Positions 16,821-25,614 of a DNA stretch of 64,000 nt are shown piece after piece; within the stretch, counting starts at the first letter, position 1, and every line of letters starts with the position of its first letter. Both the position numbers and the translations under genes were made by a program. The notes beneath the pieces are model-generated. The model saw nothing but the letters and a program-made list of their open reading frames with translations, made no database searches and had not been told where the DNA came from. The stretch is from NCBI GenBank assembly GCA_963761425.1, contig CAVXGQ010000006.1:62001-126000 (forward strand), read 5' to 3'. The stretch is from Bog-793 sp963761425 (GTDB taxonomy: Bacteria; Actinomycetota; Acidimicrobiia; Acidimicrobiales; Bog-793).

Positions 16821-19315
16821 CCCACGACGGATCCCCCGAGCCGACCGGGACCGTCGTCGTCGACCTGCAAGCGCTGCAGAGTCCCACCTCACGCGCCCAC
16901 GGCATCGGCCGCTACGCCGCGAACTGGGCGCTCGCGCTCGAGCGGGAACAACCGGGACTCGTCGGGACCTACCTGTTGAACCCCGACCTGCCGCCCCCAG
17001 GGATGATCGAGGAACTCATCTCGACTGGCAAGCTCGCCTACCGGGGCGCACCCCACGCCATCGGACCCAACGTCCGCGTCTTCCACTGCCTGTCGCCGTT
17101 CGATCTCGCCGTCGGTGTCGACGCGGTGTGGCCAAACGAGGCCCACGCGCGCGACCTGGTGTTCTCGGCGACCGTCTACGACCTCATTCCGGCACGTGAC
17201 CCCGAGGTCGAGCTCGTCGATCTCGCCGAACGCCGCCGCTACCGGGCCCGCCTCGAACTGATCCGTTCGGCGGCCGGCCTCCAGGTGCTCTCCGGTGCGG
17301 TCGGCGACGAGATCGTCGCCCGCCTCGGTGTGGCGCCCGGTCGCGTGGCGGTGGTCGGCGCGGCAGCCGACGACCGCTTCCGGCCGGCTGGGTCACGTGC
17401 CGCCGCGACCCAACAAGCGATTGTGTCTCTGCGCGAGGTGGGCCTCAGGGGCCGATACGTCCTGTACCCGAGCGGCAGCCACCCCCGCAAGAACAACGAG
17501 CGACTCGTCGAGGCGTGGGTGAGCCTCGGCGACGCCGCCCGCGACTTCCAGTTCGTCATCACCGGGGACCTGCCGGACTCAACGGCCCACCATCTCCGCC
17601 ATCTCGCGGCGCCCCTCGAGGTCTCCGATCCGGTGGTCCTACCGGGCGTCGTCGACGACGACACGCTCGTCACGCTCTACCAGGGAGCCGAGTTCGTCTG
17701 CTTTGCTTCACTCGCCGAGGGCTTCGGACTCCCGATCGTCGAGGCACTGGCCTGCGGTACGCCGGTCATCTGCTCGGACCGACCACCGCTCGACGATCTC
17801 GTCCCGCCCCAGTCCCGGTTCGACCCCGAAGCGGTGCCCGATATCGCGCGTTCGATCGCCCGGGCCCTGCGCCACCCGGACGACAGCACCGCCCCATCAG
17901 GAGGACCGCCTCGGGTGGCCCGATGGCCGGAGGTCGCGGCCCGCAGTTGCGAGGCGTTCGAGCGTCTCCTCGCCGCCGAGGCGCCACGACGGGCAGCAAG
18001 GGCCATCCACCGGCGGCGTGCCGTCTCGCGCCTCGCCATCGTGACGCCGCTTCCACCGGCACCGTCGGGGGTGGCCACCTACAGCTTCCGTCTGATCGAG
18101 GAGATCCTCGCGACCAGGAAGTTCTCCGTCGACGCCTTCGTTGACGGCCCGACAACACAGGCCGAGACGCCGGCCGGCGCGCGCCAGTACCGCGCACCCG
18201 CGCTCTTGTCGGTGGAACGGCTGACCGGCCGCTACGACCGGGTCGTCTACATCCTGGGCAACAGCCACCACCACCTCGGCGCCCTCGATCTCCTGAGACA
18301 ACGACCCGGCGTCGTCGTCAGCCACGACGTGCGGCTGACCAACCTGTACCGCCACGAGACCGGCGACCCCGGCCTGCTGCCGCACGGCCTCGCCGCCCGG
18401 ATCCGTTCGATGTACGGCGACTCCCTCCCGGCCCACCTGGGCAGGTACAACGAGGTCGACGCCACCGACCTCGCCCGATACGGGCTTCTGATGGCCCGCG
18501 AGGCGATCAGCCTCGCGGAGGTCTTCTTGGTCACCTCGCACGCCGCGGCGGCACTCGCCCGCCTCGACGCCGGACCGAACCTCGCGGATCGCATCGACGT
18601 TATCCCGTTCGCGATCGAAGCGCCGGGGGACCGCTTTTCGGCTTTCGAGGAGGACTCCGTGGCCCCACAGGACTGCCCGGTGACCGACCAGTGGTGGGGC
18701 CGGACACCCGAGGCCCGTGGGCATCGCACCGTTGTCGGCCATTTCGGGATCGTCGATCCGGTGAAAGCCCCGGAGCTCCTGGTCGACGCCTTCGGCGCGC
18801 TGATCGAACCATCCAACCCCGGATCAAGCGCCGACCCGATGCTCGCTTTTGTCGGCCCGATCTCGGGAGACCTGGCCCGCGCCCTCGCCGAACGGGCGTC
18901 GGCCCGCGGGATCGCCGACCGGCTCGCGCTCACCGGGCCCCTGCCGCCGGAGAAGTACCGCGCCTGGCTCGCGGCCGCCAGCGTCGCGGTGCAGCTCCGT
19001 CGTTCGTTCAACGGCGAAGCGTCCGCCGCGGTCGGCGAATGCCTCGCGTCGGGGGTGCCGACCGTCGCGACCCGGCTCGGCTGGCTGCGCGAACTGCCCG
19101 CGACCGCGGTCGAGCTCGTCCCGGTAGCCATCAACGATGCAGAACTCGCGGCGGTGATCGCCGACCTTCTCGCCGATCCGGACCGACGTGCCCGCCTCGC
19201 CGCGGCGAGCCGGGCCTTCGCCGATCAGCACACCTTCGCGGCGACGGCCCGCGCGCTCCTCAGTGCCTTGGGTCTCGACGACGCCGAAAGGGTCTCCCCG
19301 GGACTGGCCGACTAG
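16817..19315 (+). CDS. bifunctional protein with two GT4-type glycosyltransferase domains
   Basis: An 832-residue cytoplasmic protein with two GT-B glycosyltransferase modules in tandem. Module 1 (about 10-400) starts VVVDLQALQSPTSRAHGIGRYAANWALALE, has VLYPSGSHPRKNNERLVEAW and the E-x7-E region FASLAEGFGLPIVEALACGTPVI. Module 2 (about 420-832) starts LAIVTPLPPAPSGVATYSFRLIEEIL, with VVGHFGIVDPVKAPELLVDAF and RSFNGEASAAVGECLASGVPTVATRLGW. Two-domain enzymes of this kind build repeating polysaccharides by alternating two linkages. Start ATG 16817 overlaps the coiled-coil gene. It converges with the next glycosyltransferase gene. Confidence 0.88.
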   Translation: MTHDGSPEPTGTVVVDLQALQSPTSRAHGIGRYAANWALALEREQPGLVGTYLLNPDLPPPGMIEELISTGKLAYRGAPHAIGPNVRVFHCLSPFDLAVGVDAVWPNEAHARDLVFSATVYDLIPARDPEVELVDLAERRRYRARLELIRSAAGLQVLSGAVGDEIVARLGVAPGRVAVVGAAADDRFRPAGSRAAATQQAIVSLREVGLRGRYVLYPSGSHPRKNNERLVEAWVSLGDAARDFQFVITGDLPDSTAHHLRHLAAPLEVSDPVVLPGVVDDDTLVTLYQGAEFVCFASLAEGFGLPIVEALACGTPVICSDRPPLDDLVPPQSRFDPEAVPDIARSIARALRHPDDSTAPSGGPPRVARWPEVAARSCEAFERLLAAEAPRRAARAIHRRRAVSRLAIVTPLPPAPSGVATYSFRLIEEILATRKFSVDAFVDGPTTQAETPAGARQYRAPALLSVERLTGRYDRVVYILGNSHHHLGALDLLRQRPGVVVSHDVRLTNLYRHETGDPGLLPHGLAARIRSMYGDSLPAHLGRYNEVDATDLARYGLLMAREAISLAEVFLVTSHAAAALARLDAGPNLADRIDVIPFAIEAPGDRFSAFEEDSVAPQDCPVTDQWWGRTPEARGHRTVVGHFGIVDPVKAPELLVDAFGALIEPSNPGSSADPMLAFVGPISGDLARALAERASARGIADRLALTGPLPPEKYRAWLAAASVAVQLRRSFNGEASAAVGECLASGVPTVATRLGWLRELPATAVELVPVAINDAELAAVIADLLADPDRRARLAAASRAFADQHTFAATARALLSALGLDDAERVSPGLAD

Positions 19316-19335
19316 AGCTCAGGATGAGTTTCTAG
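19312..19335. terminator. stem-loop spanning two convergent stop codons
   Basis: CTAGAGCTCA pairs with TGAGTTTCTAG with one small bulge around a 3-base loop. The left arm contains the plus-strand TAG stop and the minus-strand TGA stop lies in the same stem, so both transcripts end in the same hairpin. No U-tract follows on either strand. Confidence 0.4.
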
Positions 19336-20080
19336 GCGAGACGCTCCTCGCCAGACGGCGGGTGAGCGCGATCACGGTTCTCACGAGGGCCTCGGGCTCG
19401 ATGGTCCGACTGACCTCGCCCTCGAATGGCGACTCTGCCGTCGCACCGATGACCCCGGCGAGGCTGACCCGGGCGGCCCTCGCCGCGCGGTCGTGGGTCG
19501 ATCGCTGGCGGATGAGCTCGAGCACCTCGATCCGCGGATCTTCGACGTTTCCGACTGCCCAACCCGACGACACACTCACCCGCGGGACCGGATGCGAGCC
19601 CGCGACGCTGACCCGCTCTTCGGGCAGACCCCAAATCGAGATGACCTGTTCACGGTCCTGCTCGGTGGCTACGACAACTCGCGACGCGGCCGACCAGACC
19701 TCCCCCATCGCCCGGCTGCCGATGCCGCCGGGAATCGGCGACGCCGAGTCGAAGCGAACCGTCGACTCCCGGAACATCCGCAGTGCCGCCCCCAGCAGGG
19801 TGAGGGTCACGGCGCGCCACAGTCGCCCGGCGCGGGGACCGAGCGGCAGGCCCTCCTCGAAATGGAGCACGACGGCCTCAAAACGGCGAGACAGCCACGC
19901 CAGCCTGAGACACAAAAGGGGGCCTTCCAGGTGGGCGCTGCGGTGTGCCGCGCTCCGGCTGTCCGGCGAAAGCAGCTCCACATCGTGTCCTTCGGCGATG
20001 AACGCCGTCGCGATCTCAGCCAGAGCCAGGGCGGAATCGCCACCGGGAGGCGGAATCGTGCCGACGATGAGAATCCTCAT
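19319..20080 (-). CDS. short glycosyltransferase-like protein
   Basis: A 253-residue protein with the N-terminal Rossmann motif of GT-B enzymes (MRILIVGTIPPPGGDSALALAEIATAFIAEGHDVELLSPD) and a middle section like the glycosyltransferase first half (VVLHFEEGLPLGPR, ASRVVVATEQDREQVISIWGL). The usual C-terminal nucleotide-sugar half with an E-x7-E motif is not present, so it is either an N-terminal-half-only variant or a reduced enzyme. Start ATG 20080 overlaps the upstream glycosyltransferase stop by four bases, so they are coupled. Confidence 0.7.
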   Translation of the reverse strand: MRILIVGTIPPPGGDSALALAEIATAFIAEGHDVELLSPDSRSAAHRSAHLEGPLLCLRLAWLSRRFEAVVLHFEEGLPLGPRAGRLWRAVTLTLLGAALRMFRESTVRFDSASPIPGGIGSRAMGEVWSAASRVVVATEQDREQVISIWGLPEERVSVAGSHPVPRVSVSSGWAVGNVEDPRIEVLELIRQRSTHDRAARAARVSLAGVIGATAESPFEGEVSRTIEPEALVRTVIALTRRLARSVSPRNSS

Positions 20081-21291
20081 CGCGACTTCCGCCCGCTGAG
20101 TTCGGTAAGCGAACGCTCCATCGCGTCGAGCACGATGTCCCAGGTGTAGTTGGCGAGCACGTAGTCGTGGCCCCGTTCGGCCAGCACGGCTGCGGCTTTC
20201 GGCGCTTCGGCAACGAATCGGAGGCACTGCGCGAGCTCCAGCTCGTCCGAGTAGGTGAGCCCGCCCCCCGAGCGCTCGCAGTGCCAGGTCACCACCTCGC
20301 CCGCCGCCGAGGCGATCACGGGAGTTCCCGCCAGCCACGCCTCCATCAGCGTGCGCGAGAAGCTCTCGTTGGTGCTCGGTTGGACGAGGGCCTCAGCCGC
20401 GGCGAAGGCGTTCGGCATCTCATCGGCGTCGAGGTAGCCAAGATCGATGACGCGACTGACTAGGCCCTCGGGTATCTCCGGAGCGCCGACACCGACCGTC
20501 ACGAGGTCGAAGGCCGCGTTGTCCCCGACGATTGCGGCGCTGTAGGCGGCGAGCAGCTCACGCCAGCCCTTGCCCCCCTCCCGCCGGCCAGCAAAGAGGA
20601 CGAAAGGTCGCTTCAGGCCATGGCGCTCTCGGAACCCCGCTGGGTCGTAGGAATCCGGAACCTCGACCGCGGCCCCGACGACGAGGTGTCGTGGCGCCAG
20701 GTGAGGGGCAAGGCGGTGGCCCAAAAGGTGCTCAGGCTCGGACAAGAACCACACGGCCGCCACCGACGCTAGGATGGACTGGACGATGGAGAGCCGGGCG
20801 TACGGCTCATCGTGCAGACACGGCATCACGACCGAACGTTCCGGCGCGACCTGTGCGCCGTAGATGGTCGACCAGAACAGGTACGGCGACAGCACGATGG
20901 TGTCGTAGCGCGGGGCCTCGGCCAGCAGGTGCAGGTACAGCTCGGGCACCCGGAAACGGCTGTTCACCCACGTGATCTCGGCCGACGCACTCAGCCGCTC
21001 GCCCGCGAGAATCCGCTGCTCGAGGCTGGACGACGTCAGGCGTCGGCGAGACGTGACCGTCGGGAAACGCCGGACGAGGACCCCGCGGTCTTCCGAAGTC
21101 CCCTCATCGAACTCGTTCGCCCAGCTGAAATGCGACCGAGCACAGGTCGTCAGGATCTCGACCTCGTAGCCGCGCCCCGCCAAGCCGCGTGCCGCCTCAG
21201 CCATCACCGCCTCGGAGCCGCCGACCACGCCGGGTCCGTAACGCGGGGTGACGAAGGCAAACCGCGCACGCGAACTCGTCTTTCGTGCCAT
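20077..21291 (-). CDS. GT4-type glycosyltransferase
   Basis: A 404-residue GT-B enzyme. The N-terminus FAFVTPRYGPGVVGGSEAVMAEAARGLAGRG carries the glycine-rich acceptor-side loop; the C-terminal half has FVLFAGRREGGKGWRELLAAY and LVQPSTNESFSRTLMEAWLAGTPVIAS, where the second Glu of E-x7-E is present and the first is also Glu (NESFSRTLMEAW). Probably adds a sugar to the exported glycan. It is transcribed divergently from the FG-GAP protein and is the first gene of a two-gene run. Confidence 0.87.
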   Translation of the reverse strand: MARKTSSRARFAFVTPRYGPGVVGGSEAVMAEAARGLAGRGYEVEILTTCARSHFSWANEFDEGTSEDRGVLVRRFPTVTSRRRLTSSSLEQRILAGERLSASAEITWVNSRFRVPELYLHLLAEAPRYDTIVLSPYLFWSTIYGAQVAPERSVVMPCLHDEPYARLSIVQSILASVAAVWFLSEPEHLLGHRLAPHLAPRHLVVGAAVEVPDSYDPAGFRERHGLKRPFVLFAGRREGGKGWRELLAAYSAAIVGDNAAFDLVTVGVGAPEIPEGLVSRVIDLGYLDADEMPNAFAAAEALVQPSTNESFSRTLMEAWLAGTPVIASAAGEVVTWHCERSGGGLTYSDELELAQCLRFVAEAPKAAAVLAERGHDYVLANYTWDIVLDAMERSLTELSGRKSR

Positions 21292-21400
21292 GCCGGTCGC
21301 CTTCTCTCCTCGACCTGACCGTTCGGACGCAGCCGATCAGGAAAAGCGTAGGCGAAGGCCGATCCGCTGCGGATACCACAATCCCGGTAGGGTCGGCGTG

Positions 21401-22993
21401 ATGCCCCTGTTGTCCCGCCCGCTCATTCCCCGCCGGTTCCCGCCACCACGACACGCCTCGATCCGCGCCACGAAACTTCTCACCGCCACCCTGCTGGCGG
21501 CGGCGGCCACCACCGGCCTGACGACGGCGATCGTCTCTCCCGCCGCCGCCGCCCCGGCCCCCCGGGCCGCCTGCTCGGTCCTTTCCGGGCACAACATCAC
21601 CTGGCCGGGTGCCTCCTGGGTGACCTGCCTGTCCGGGGCCGTCGCCCAGAGCTCCCCCACCGTCGCCGACTGGGACGGCGAGACCCTGGTGGCGGTGGGC
21701 GACGAAAACGGGGTCCTCCACGTGCTCAACGCGGCCACCGGGGCCGAGCTCCCCGGCTGGCCCCTGCGGCTCACCGCGCCGGCGGGGGCGGCGGTGGCCA
21801 TCGAAGGCAGCCCCACCATCGCCTTTTTGGACGGCCCCCGCCATCCTCCCTCCATCATCGTGGGGGCCGCCTCCACCTGGGTCGACAACACCGCCCGGGA
21901 GGTGGAGGCCTTCCGGCTGAATGGGAAGGTCCGGTTCCTCTTCCACGTGGGGGCGGCCCCGGGGACCGCGGTGGGGGTGATCTCCACCCCGGCGGTGGGG
22001 CCCCTCACCGCCTCTTCCCAGCCGGACATCGTGTTCGGGTCCTGGGACCACTACCTCTACGCCCTCACCCCCTCCGGGCGGCTCCTCCCCGGCTTCCCCC
22101 TCAACAACGCCGACACCATCTGGTCCTCCCCCGCCCTCTACCAGGTCCCGGGGACCCGGGGCGACTCCATCTTCATCGGCGGTGACGCCCACGGCTGGCA
22201 CGGCTGCCGGGGGGGTTGGATCAGCGACTACCGCTACCTGGGGGGCCGGGCGACCCTCGTCTGGCAGCACTGCGAGAACCAGACCATCTGGTCCAGTCCG
22301 GCGGTCGGGGTGATCAACTCCTCCGGCCGGGCCGCCGTGGTGGTCGGCACCGGCTTCTACTACCAGCCCTTCCAATGGGGCACCTACCGGCTCTTCGCCT
22401 ACTACGCCGACGACGGGGCCCCGGTCCCCGGGTGGCCGGTGCGGACCTCCGGGCCCTCGCTCGGCTCCCCGGCGATCGGGGTCATCAACAGCTCCGGCAA
22501 CCCGGCGGTGGTTGACACCTCCTGGGTGTGCCTCGGCCTCCGCAATTCCAGCTGCCTGGCGTCAGGCGTCTCGCGGGTGACCGCCTGGAGCGGCGGCGGA
22601 GAGCAGTTGTGGTCCGAGGTGTTGACCGGTCCCACCGATTTCGCCTCACCGGTTCTCGTGCCATTGAGCGCGGAACCATGGAACGACGTGCTCGTCGGCT
22701 CGGGCGCCGGCCTCTACGCGGTGAGCGGCGCCACCGGGGCCTACCTGTTCGGGACCTCGTTTGTGAATGAGGCGATCGACCCGGGTTGCCGGGTCTTCAA
22801 CGCCGTCGCGGTGGCCGACGTCCTGGGAGCCGGCGCCGGGGCGGGCTGGAGCGTCATCGAGGCCTGCGGTGGTCCCGCCGCCTTCAAGTACCCCGCCAAG
22901 ATCGTGTCCTACCGGCTCCCCGTCACCCCGGAGACGTGGCCGGCCTGGCCGATGTTCCACCAGGACCCGGCGCACGACGGCGTGGCGCCCTGA
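21401..22993 (+). CDS. secreted FG-GAP/VCBS-like beta-propeller protein
   Basis: A 530-residue exported protein. The signal peptide (residues 1-50: two-arginine-rich start, hydrophobic LLTATLLAAAATTGLTTAIV, then AAAAPAPRA) is followed by repeated blades such as SSPTVADWDGETLVAVGDENG, GSPTIAFLDGPR, STPAVGPLTASSQPDIVFGS, SSPAVGVINSSGRAAVVVGT and GSPAIGVINSSGNPAVVDTS, each followed by a W/Y-rich strand. This is an FG-GAP/PQQ-like propeller, usually a surface binding module. Start ATG 21401 (GTG 21398 directly before is possible). Codon choice is heavy in CCC, GGG and CTC up to about 22650, unlike its neighbours. Confidence 0.75.
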   Translation: MPLLSRPLIPRRFPPPRHASIRATKLLTATLLAAAATTGLTTAIVSPAAAAPAPRAACSVLSGHNITWPGASWVTCLSGAVAQSSPTVADWDGETLVAVGDENGVLHVLNAATGAELPGWPLRLTAPAGAAVAIEGSPTIAFLDGPRHPPSIIVGAASTWVDNTAREVEAFRLNGKVRFLFHVGAAPGTAVGVISTPAVGPLTASSQPDIVFGSWDHYLYALTPSGRLLPGFPLNNADTIWSSPALYQVPGTRGDSIFIGGDAHGWHGCRGGWISDYRYLGGRATLVWQHCENQTIWSSPAVGVINSSGRAAVVVGTGFYYQPFQWGTYRLFAYYADDGAPVPGWPVRTSGPSLGSPAIGVINSSGNPAVVDTSWVCLGLRNSSCLASGVSRVTAWSGGGEQLWSEVLTGPTDFASPVLVPLSAEPWNDVLVGSGAGLYAVSGATGAYLFGTSFVNEAIDPGCRVFNAVAVADVLGAGAGAGWSVIEACGGPAAFKYPAKIVSYRLPVTPETWPAWPMFHQDPAHDGVAP

Positions 22994-23081
22994 GGGCAGC
23001 CCCACTAGGCGGATGCGCCGACGGCACGGCCGCTGCTCCCGGTCGACCAACCGCGAGACCGCCTCCGGAGGTGCCGGTTGG

Positions 23082-23705
23082 TCAGTCGCGCTTGGTCAAC
23101 TGGGCAACGGTGCGGTCGATGACCTGGTCGATGAACCCGTACTCGCGGGCTTCCTCGGCCGTGAACCAGCGATCGCGGTCTGAGTCAGCCTCGATCCGCT
23201 CGACCGTCTGGCCAGTGTGGAACGCGATCCGCTCCGCCATCATCCGCTTCAGGTAGACGATCTGTTCCGCCTGGATGGCGATGTCGGCGGCCTGACCCTG
23301 CATCTGGCCCGAGGGCTGGTGCATGAGGATGCGGGCGTGCGGCAGCGCGTACCGCTTCCCGGGAGTACCGGCGCAGAGGAGAAACTGCCCCATCGAGGCG
23401 GCGAGGCCGAGACAGATGGTCGAGACGTCGCAACGGATGTACTGCATCGTGTCGTAGATCGCGAGTCCGTCGGTAATCGATCCGCCAGGCGAGTTGATGT
23501 ACAACGAGATGTCACGGTCGGGTTCCTCGGCTTCCAGCAACAGCAGCTGGGCACAGATCGCGTTTGCCGAATTCTGGTCGACCTGGGTCCCGAGAAAGAC
23601 GATTCGTTCCCGCAACAGACGCTGATAGACGTCGGCCGACGGGTCCGAGGTCAGGTTGAGCGACGCCTGGACGATGCCGGGCGGCATGGAAAACTCTCCA
23701 GTCAT
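23082..23705 (-). CDS. clpP: ATP-dependent Clp protease proteolytic subunit
   Basis: Tetradecameric serine protease that degrades unfolded proteins fed by ClpX or ClpC. The 207-residue protein has the catalytic triad in place: Ser104 in GLAASMGQ, His129 in ILMHQPSG, Asp178 in SDRDRWF, and the SPGGSITDG oxyanion region. The start at ATG 23705 gives a short N-terminal propeptide-like stretch (MTGEFSMPPG); ATG at codon 7 is the alternative. There is no second clpP, clpX or tig next to it in this window. It is divergent from tRNA-Leu. Confidence 0.95.
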   Translation of the reverse strand: MTGEFSMPPGIVQASLNLTSDPSADVYQRLLRERIVFLGTQVDQNSANAICAQLLLLEAEEPDRDISLYINSPGGSITDGLAIYDTMQYIRCDVSTICLGLAASMGQFLLCAGTPGKRYALPHARILMHQPSGQMQGQAADIAIQAEQIVYLKRMMAERIAFHTGQTVERIEADSDRDRWFTAEEAREYGFIDQVIDRTVAQLTKRD

Positions 23706-23798
23706 GACTTGAGGCTAACCCGACGACGCCCGAGCCGCGATCCCCTGATCGGTAGACTCGTGACGCTGAGAGGCTTTCGGGGATGCTCGTCGCCCCAT

Positions 23799-23880
23799 GC
23801 GGGTGTGGCGAAATTGGCATACGCGCCGGGTTTAGGACCCGGTCCCTTCGGGGTTGGAGGTTCGAGTCCTCTCGCCCGCA
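23799..23880 (+). tRNA. tRNA-Leu, anticodon UAG
   Basis: The acceptor stem GCGGGTG (23799-23805) pairs with CGCCCGC (23873-23879), discriminator A at 23880. The anticodon arm CCGGG TTTAGGA CCCGG gives anticodon TAG, and the long variable arm (TCCCTTCGGGG) marks a class II tRNA of the Leu type. The T arm is GGAGG TTCGAGT CCTCT. CCA is not encoded. Reads CUA/CUG-type codons. Confidence 0.96.
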
Positions 23881-24540
23881 CGAGCGCCCGACGGGAAAAA
23901 AGGGCCCCAGCGCGCACCCGGGCGTCCCGATCAGGGCCTGGAGCTTCCCCTCAGGGCCCGATCGGAGCTGGTTGGCGCCGCTGGGGACCCTCCGTGCAAC
24001 GCTGAGAGCGTACGACTCCCCGGCCGGGCTCGGTCGGCCCCCGGATGCCCGGGCGCTCCTTGTCCCCCGTCGGTTACGTCCCGCTTCGGTGCTTCGTCCC
24101 CTCCCCCCATGGGGGCCCGATCTACGACCGAGCCGGCGGACCCTCCGCCAGCCCGGCCCTTTCGTTTCTGGCCAGACGAAGCCCAGGTTCGAATTCGACC
24201 GACGAACCCTCCGCCAGCGCGCAACCGATGGAGGGTCTTGCTCGCTCCGTCGATGAAGCCAGGTCCACTCGAGACTCGCACTGAATTCGTCGGTCATCCG
24301 CTGAAGGACCTCACCGACCAGCTGGATCCCGCCTCGTCCCGGCGTGAGCGCACTTCTCCTCGGTCACGTCGGCCACCCGCCCGTCCGAGGGGAACTCGCA
24401 CCGGTCGCATCCACCTGGGCGCACCACGATCTCGAATCCGACCTCACGAATCAGACGACGGTCTCAAGGTGTCGAGACCCGATCGGATCAGCGGATCTGT
24501 ACGCGAGTGTCGACCTTTCTCGCTTTATAGGAAGTGAAGT

Positions 24541-24576
24541 GAGGTGATGCCTTCGACAGCGCGAGTGCATCACCTC
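24541..24576. promoter_or_regulatory. perfect 10-bp inverted repeat
   Basis: GAGGTGATGC (24541-24550) and GCATCACCTC (24567-24576) are exact inverses separated by 16 bases, preceded by an AT-rich CTTTATAGG and a GAAGTGAAGTGAGGTG tract. It could be an operator or an RNA hairpin about 190 bases upstream of the SIMPL gene. Confidence 0.45.
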
Positions 24577-24644
24577 ATGGACCACGCCGGTGGCAGGTCC
24601 GCACCGAACCGACGAGGCGGCTCCTCGGGACCGCGGTCGTTCCC

Positions 24645-24709
24645 GCCGGTGCGGCCGAGTGGATTACAGAGCCGTCTCGTCGACCCGGGAACCCCATCCT
24701 TCGCCGGCA
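24645..24709 (+). pseudogene. tRNA-like remnant, possibly class II
   Basis: GCCGGTG (24645-24651) pairs fully, with one G-T, with CGCCGGC (24702-24708), followed by A like a discriminator. Directly after the 5' arm comes CGGCCGAGTGGATTACAG, which resembles the D-arm A-box of Ser/Leu tRNAs. The element is only 65 bases and has no GGTTCGA T-loop, so it is not a working tRNA. It may be a decayed tRNA or coincidence. Confidence 0.25.
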
Positions 24710-24766
24710 AAGGTTCTGGACTTGTCACTCATGCCCGTCCAAGACGGTCGAAAGAAAGGTCTTGAT

Positions 24767-25516
24767 ATGGTGAGCATTCGGTTTCTTCGGTCCCCGACCA
24801 CGGTAAGCGTGCTCGCGATCCTCGCCTTCGCTGCCGCCTTCAGCGCTCTCGGTTACTCGCTCTACGGCAGATCGACCCCGCGACGGGCCGTCGGAACGAT
24901 CTCCGTGAAGGCCAACGCTCAGCTGAGCGGCACACCCGACACCTTGACCGCGCAGTTCTCCGTGACGACCAGCGGGAGCACCGCGGCAAGTGCCCTCGAC
25001 CAGAACAACTCCTTGATGCAACAGCTCCAGGAGGTCTTCACCTCGGCGCGGGTGCCGAAGTCGGCCCTGCAGACGAACAACCTCAATTTGTCACCAACCT
25101 ATGACCGCTACGGAGTGCTGACCGGCTACCAGACTGCGGACGATCTCACGGTCACCATGCACGACTTCGCCAAGGCGGGCCAGACGATCGACTCGGCGGC
25201 GCACGTCGTCGGCAACGACGTCCAGATCAACAACATCTCCTTCTCGCTGTCAAACAACAGCAAGCTCCTCGCCCGGGCCCGTGCCCTCGCCATGCAGCAG
25301 GCTTACGCCGAGGCCAAGGGCTTCGCCGCCGGGGCCGGGGAGAGAGTCGGCGCAGCGACCAGCATCTCCAACCAACAGCAGGTAACGACGCCGCTTCCCT
25401 TTGGCAACCTCAGCCTCTTCAAGTCCGCCATTGCTGCGGGCGAGGCCGTGCCGATCCAAGCAGGAACCTTGCAGGTCAACGTCCAGGTCGACGTGACCTA
25501 CCGCTTGATCAGCTGA
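24767..25516 (+). CDS. SIMPL-domain (DUF541) exported protein
   Basis: A 249-residue protein with one N-terminal transmembrane helix (VSVLAILAFAAAFSALGYSL), then a SIMPL domain: GTISVKANAQLSGTPDTLTAQFSVTTSG, the middle LNLSPTYDRYGVLTGYQTADDLTVTMHDF, NNISFSLSNNSKLLARARALAM and ending GTLQVNVQVDVTYRLI. The family is periplasmic or extracytoplasmic and of uncertain function; E. coli YggE, a member, limits oxidative stress. Start ATG 24767 with AGAAAGG eight bases upstream; GTG 24770 is possible. Confidence 0.85.
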   Translation: MVSIRFLRSPTTVSVLAILAFAAAFSALGYSLYGRSTPRRAVGTISVKANAQLSGTPDTLTAQFSVTTSGSTAASALDQNNSLMQQLQEVFTSARVPKSALQTNNLNLSPTYDRYGVLTGYQTADDLTVTMHDFAKAGQTIDSAAHVVGNDVQINNISFSLSNNSKLLARARALAMQQAYAEAKGFAAGAGERVGAATSISNQQQVTTPLPFGNLSLFKSAIAAGEAVPIQAGTLQVNVQVDVTYRLIS

Positions 25517-25614
25517 ACCCGGCCAAACCGGTGAAAGAGCGGTGCCGCGCGACGAGCCAGGATCTGCCCGTTCCGGCCGATTTCGGGATCGAACCGACAG
25601 GCCGGCGAACCTGC

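Larger units (their letters stand above)
23881..24766. other. 885-base gene-free region downstream of tRNA-Leu
   Basis: No frame here has a start signal or resembles a protein family. It holds a direct repeat ACCCTCCGCCAGC (24140-24152 and 24206-24218), the perfect inverted repeat at 24541-24576 and a tRNA-like fold at 24645-24709. The region ends in the SIMPL gene leader, whose AGAAAGG ribosome site is at about 24752-24758. tRNA flanks often take up and lose mobile elements, which may explain the debris; no integrase is present. Confidence 0.6.
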
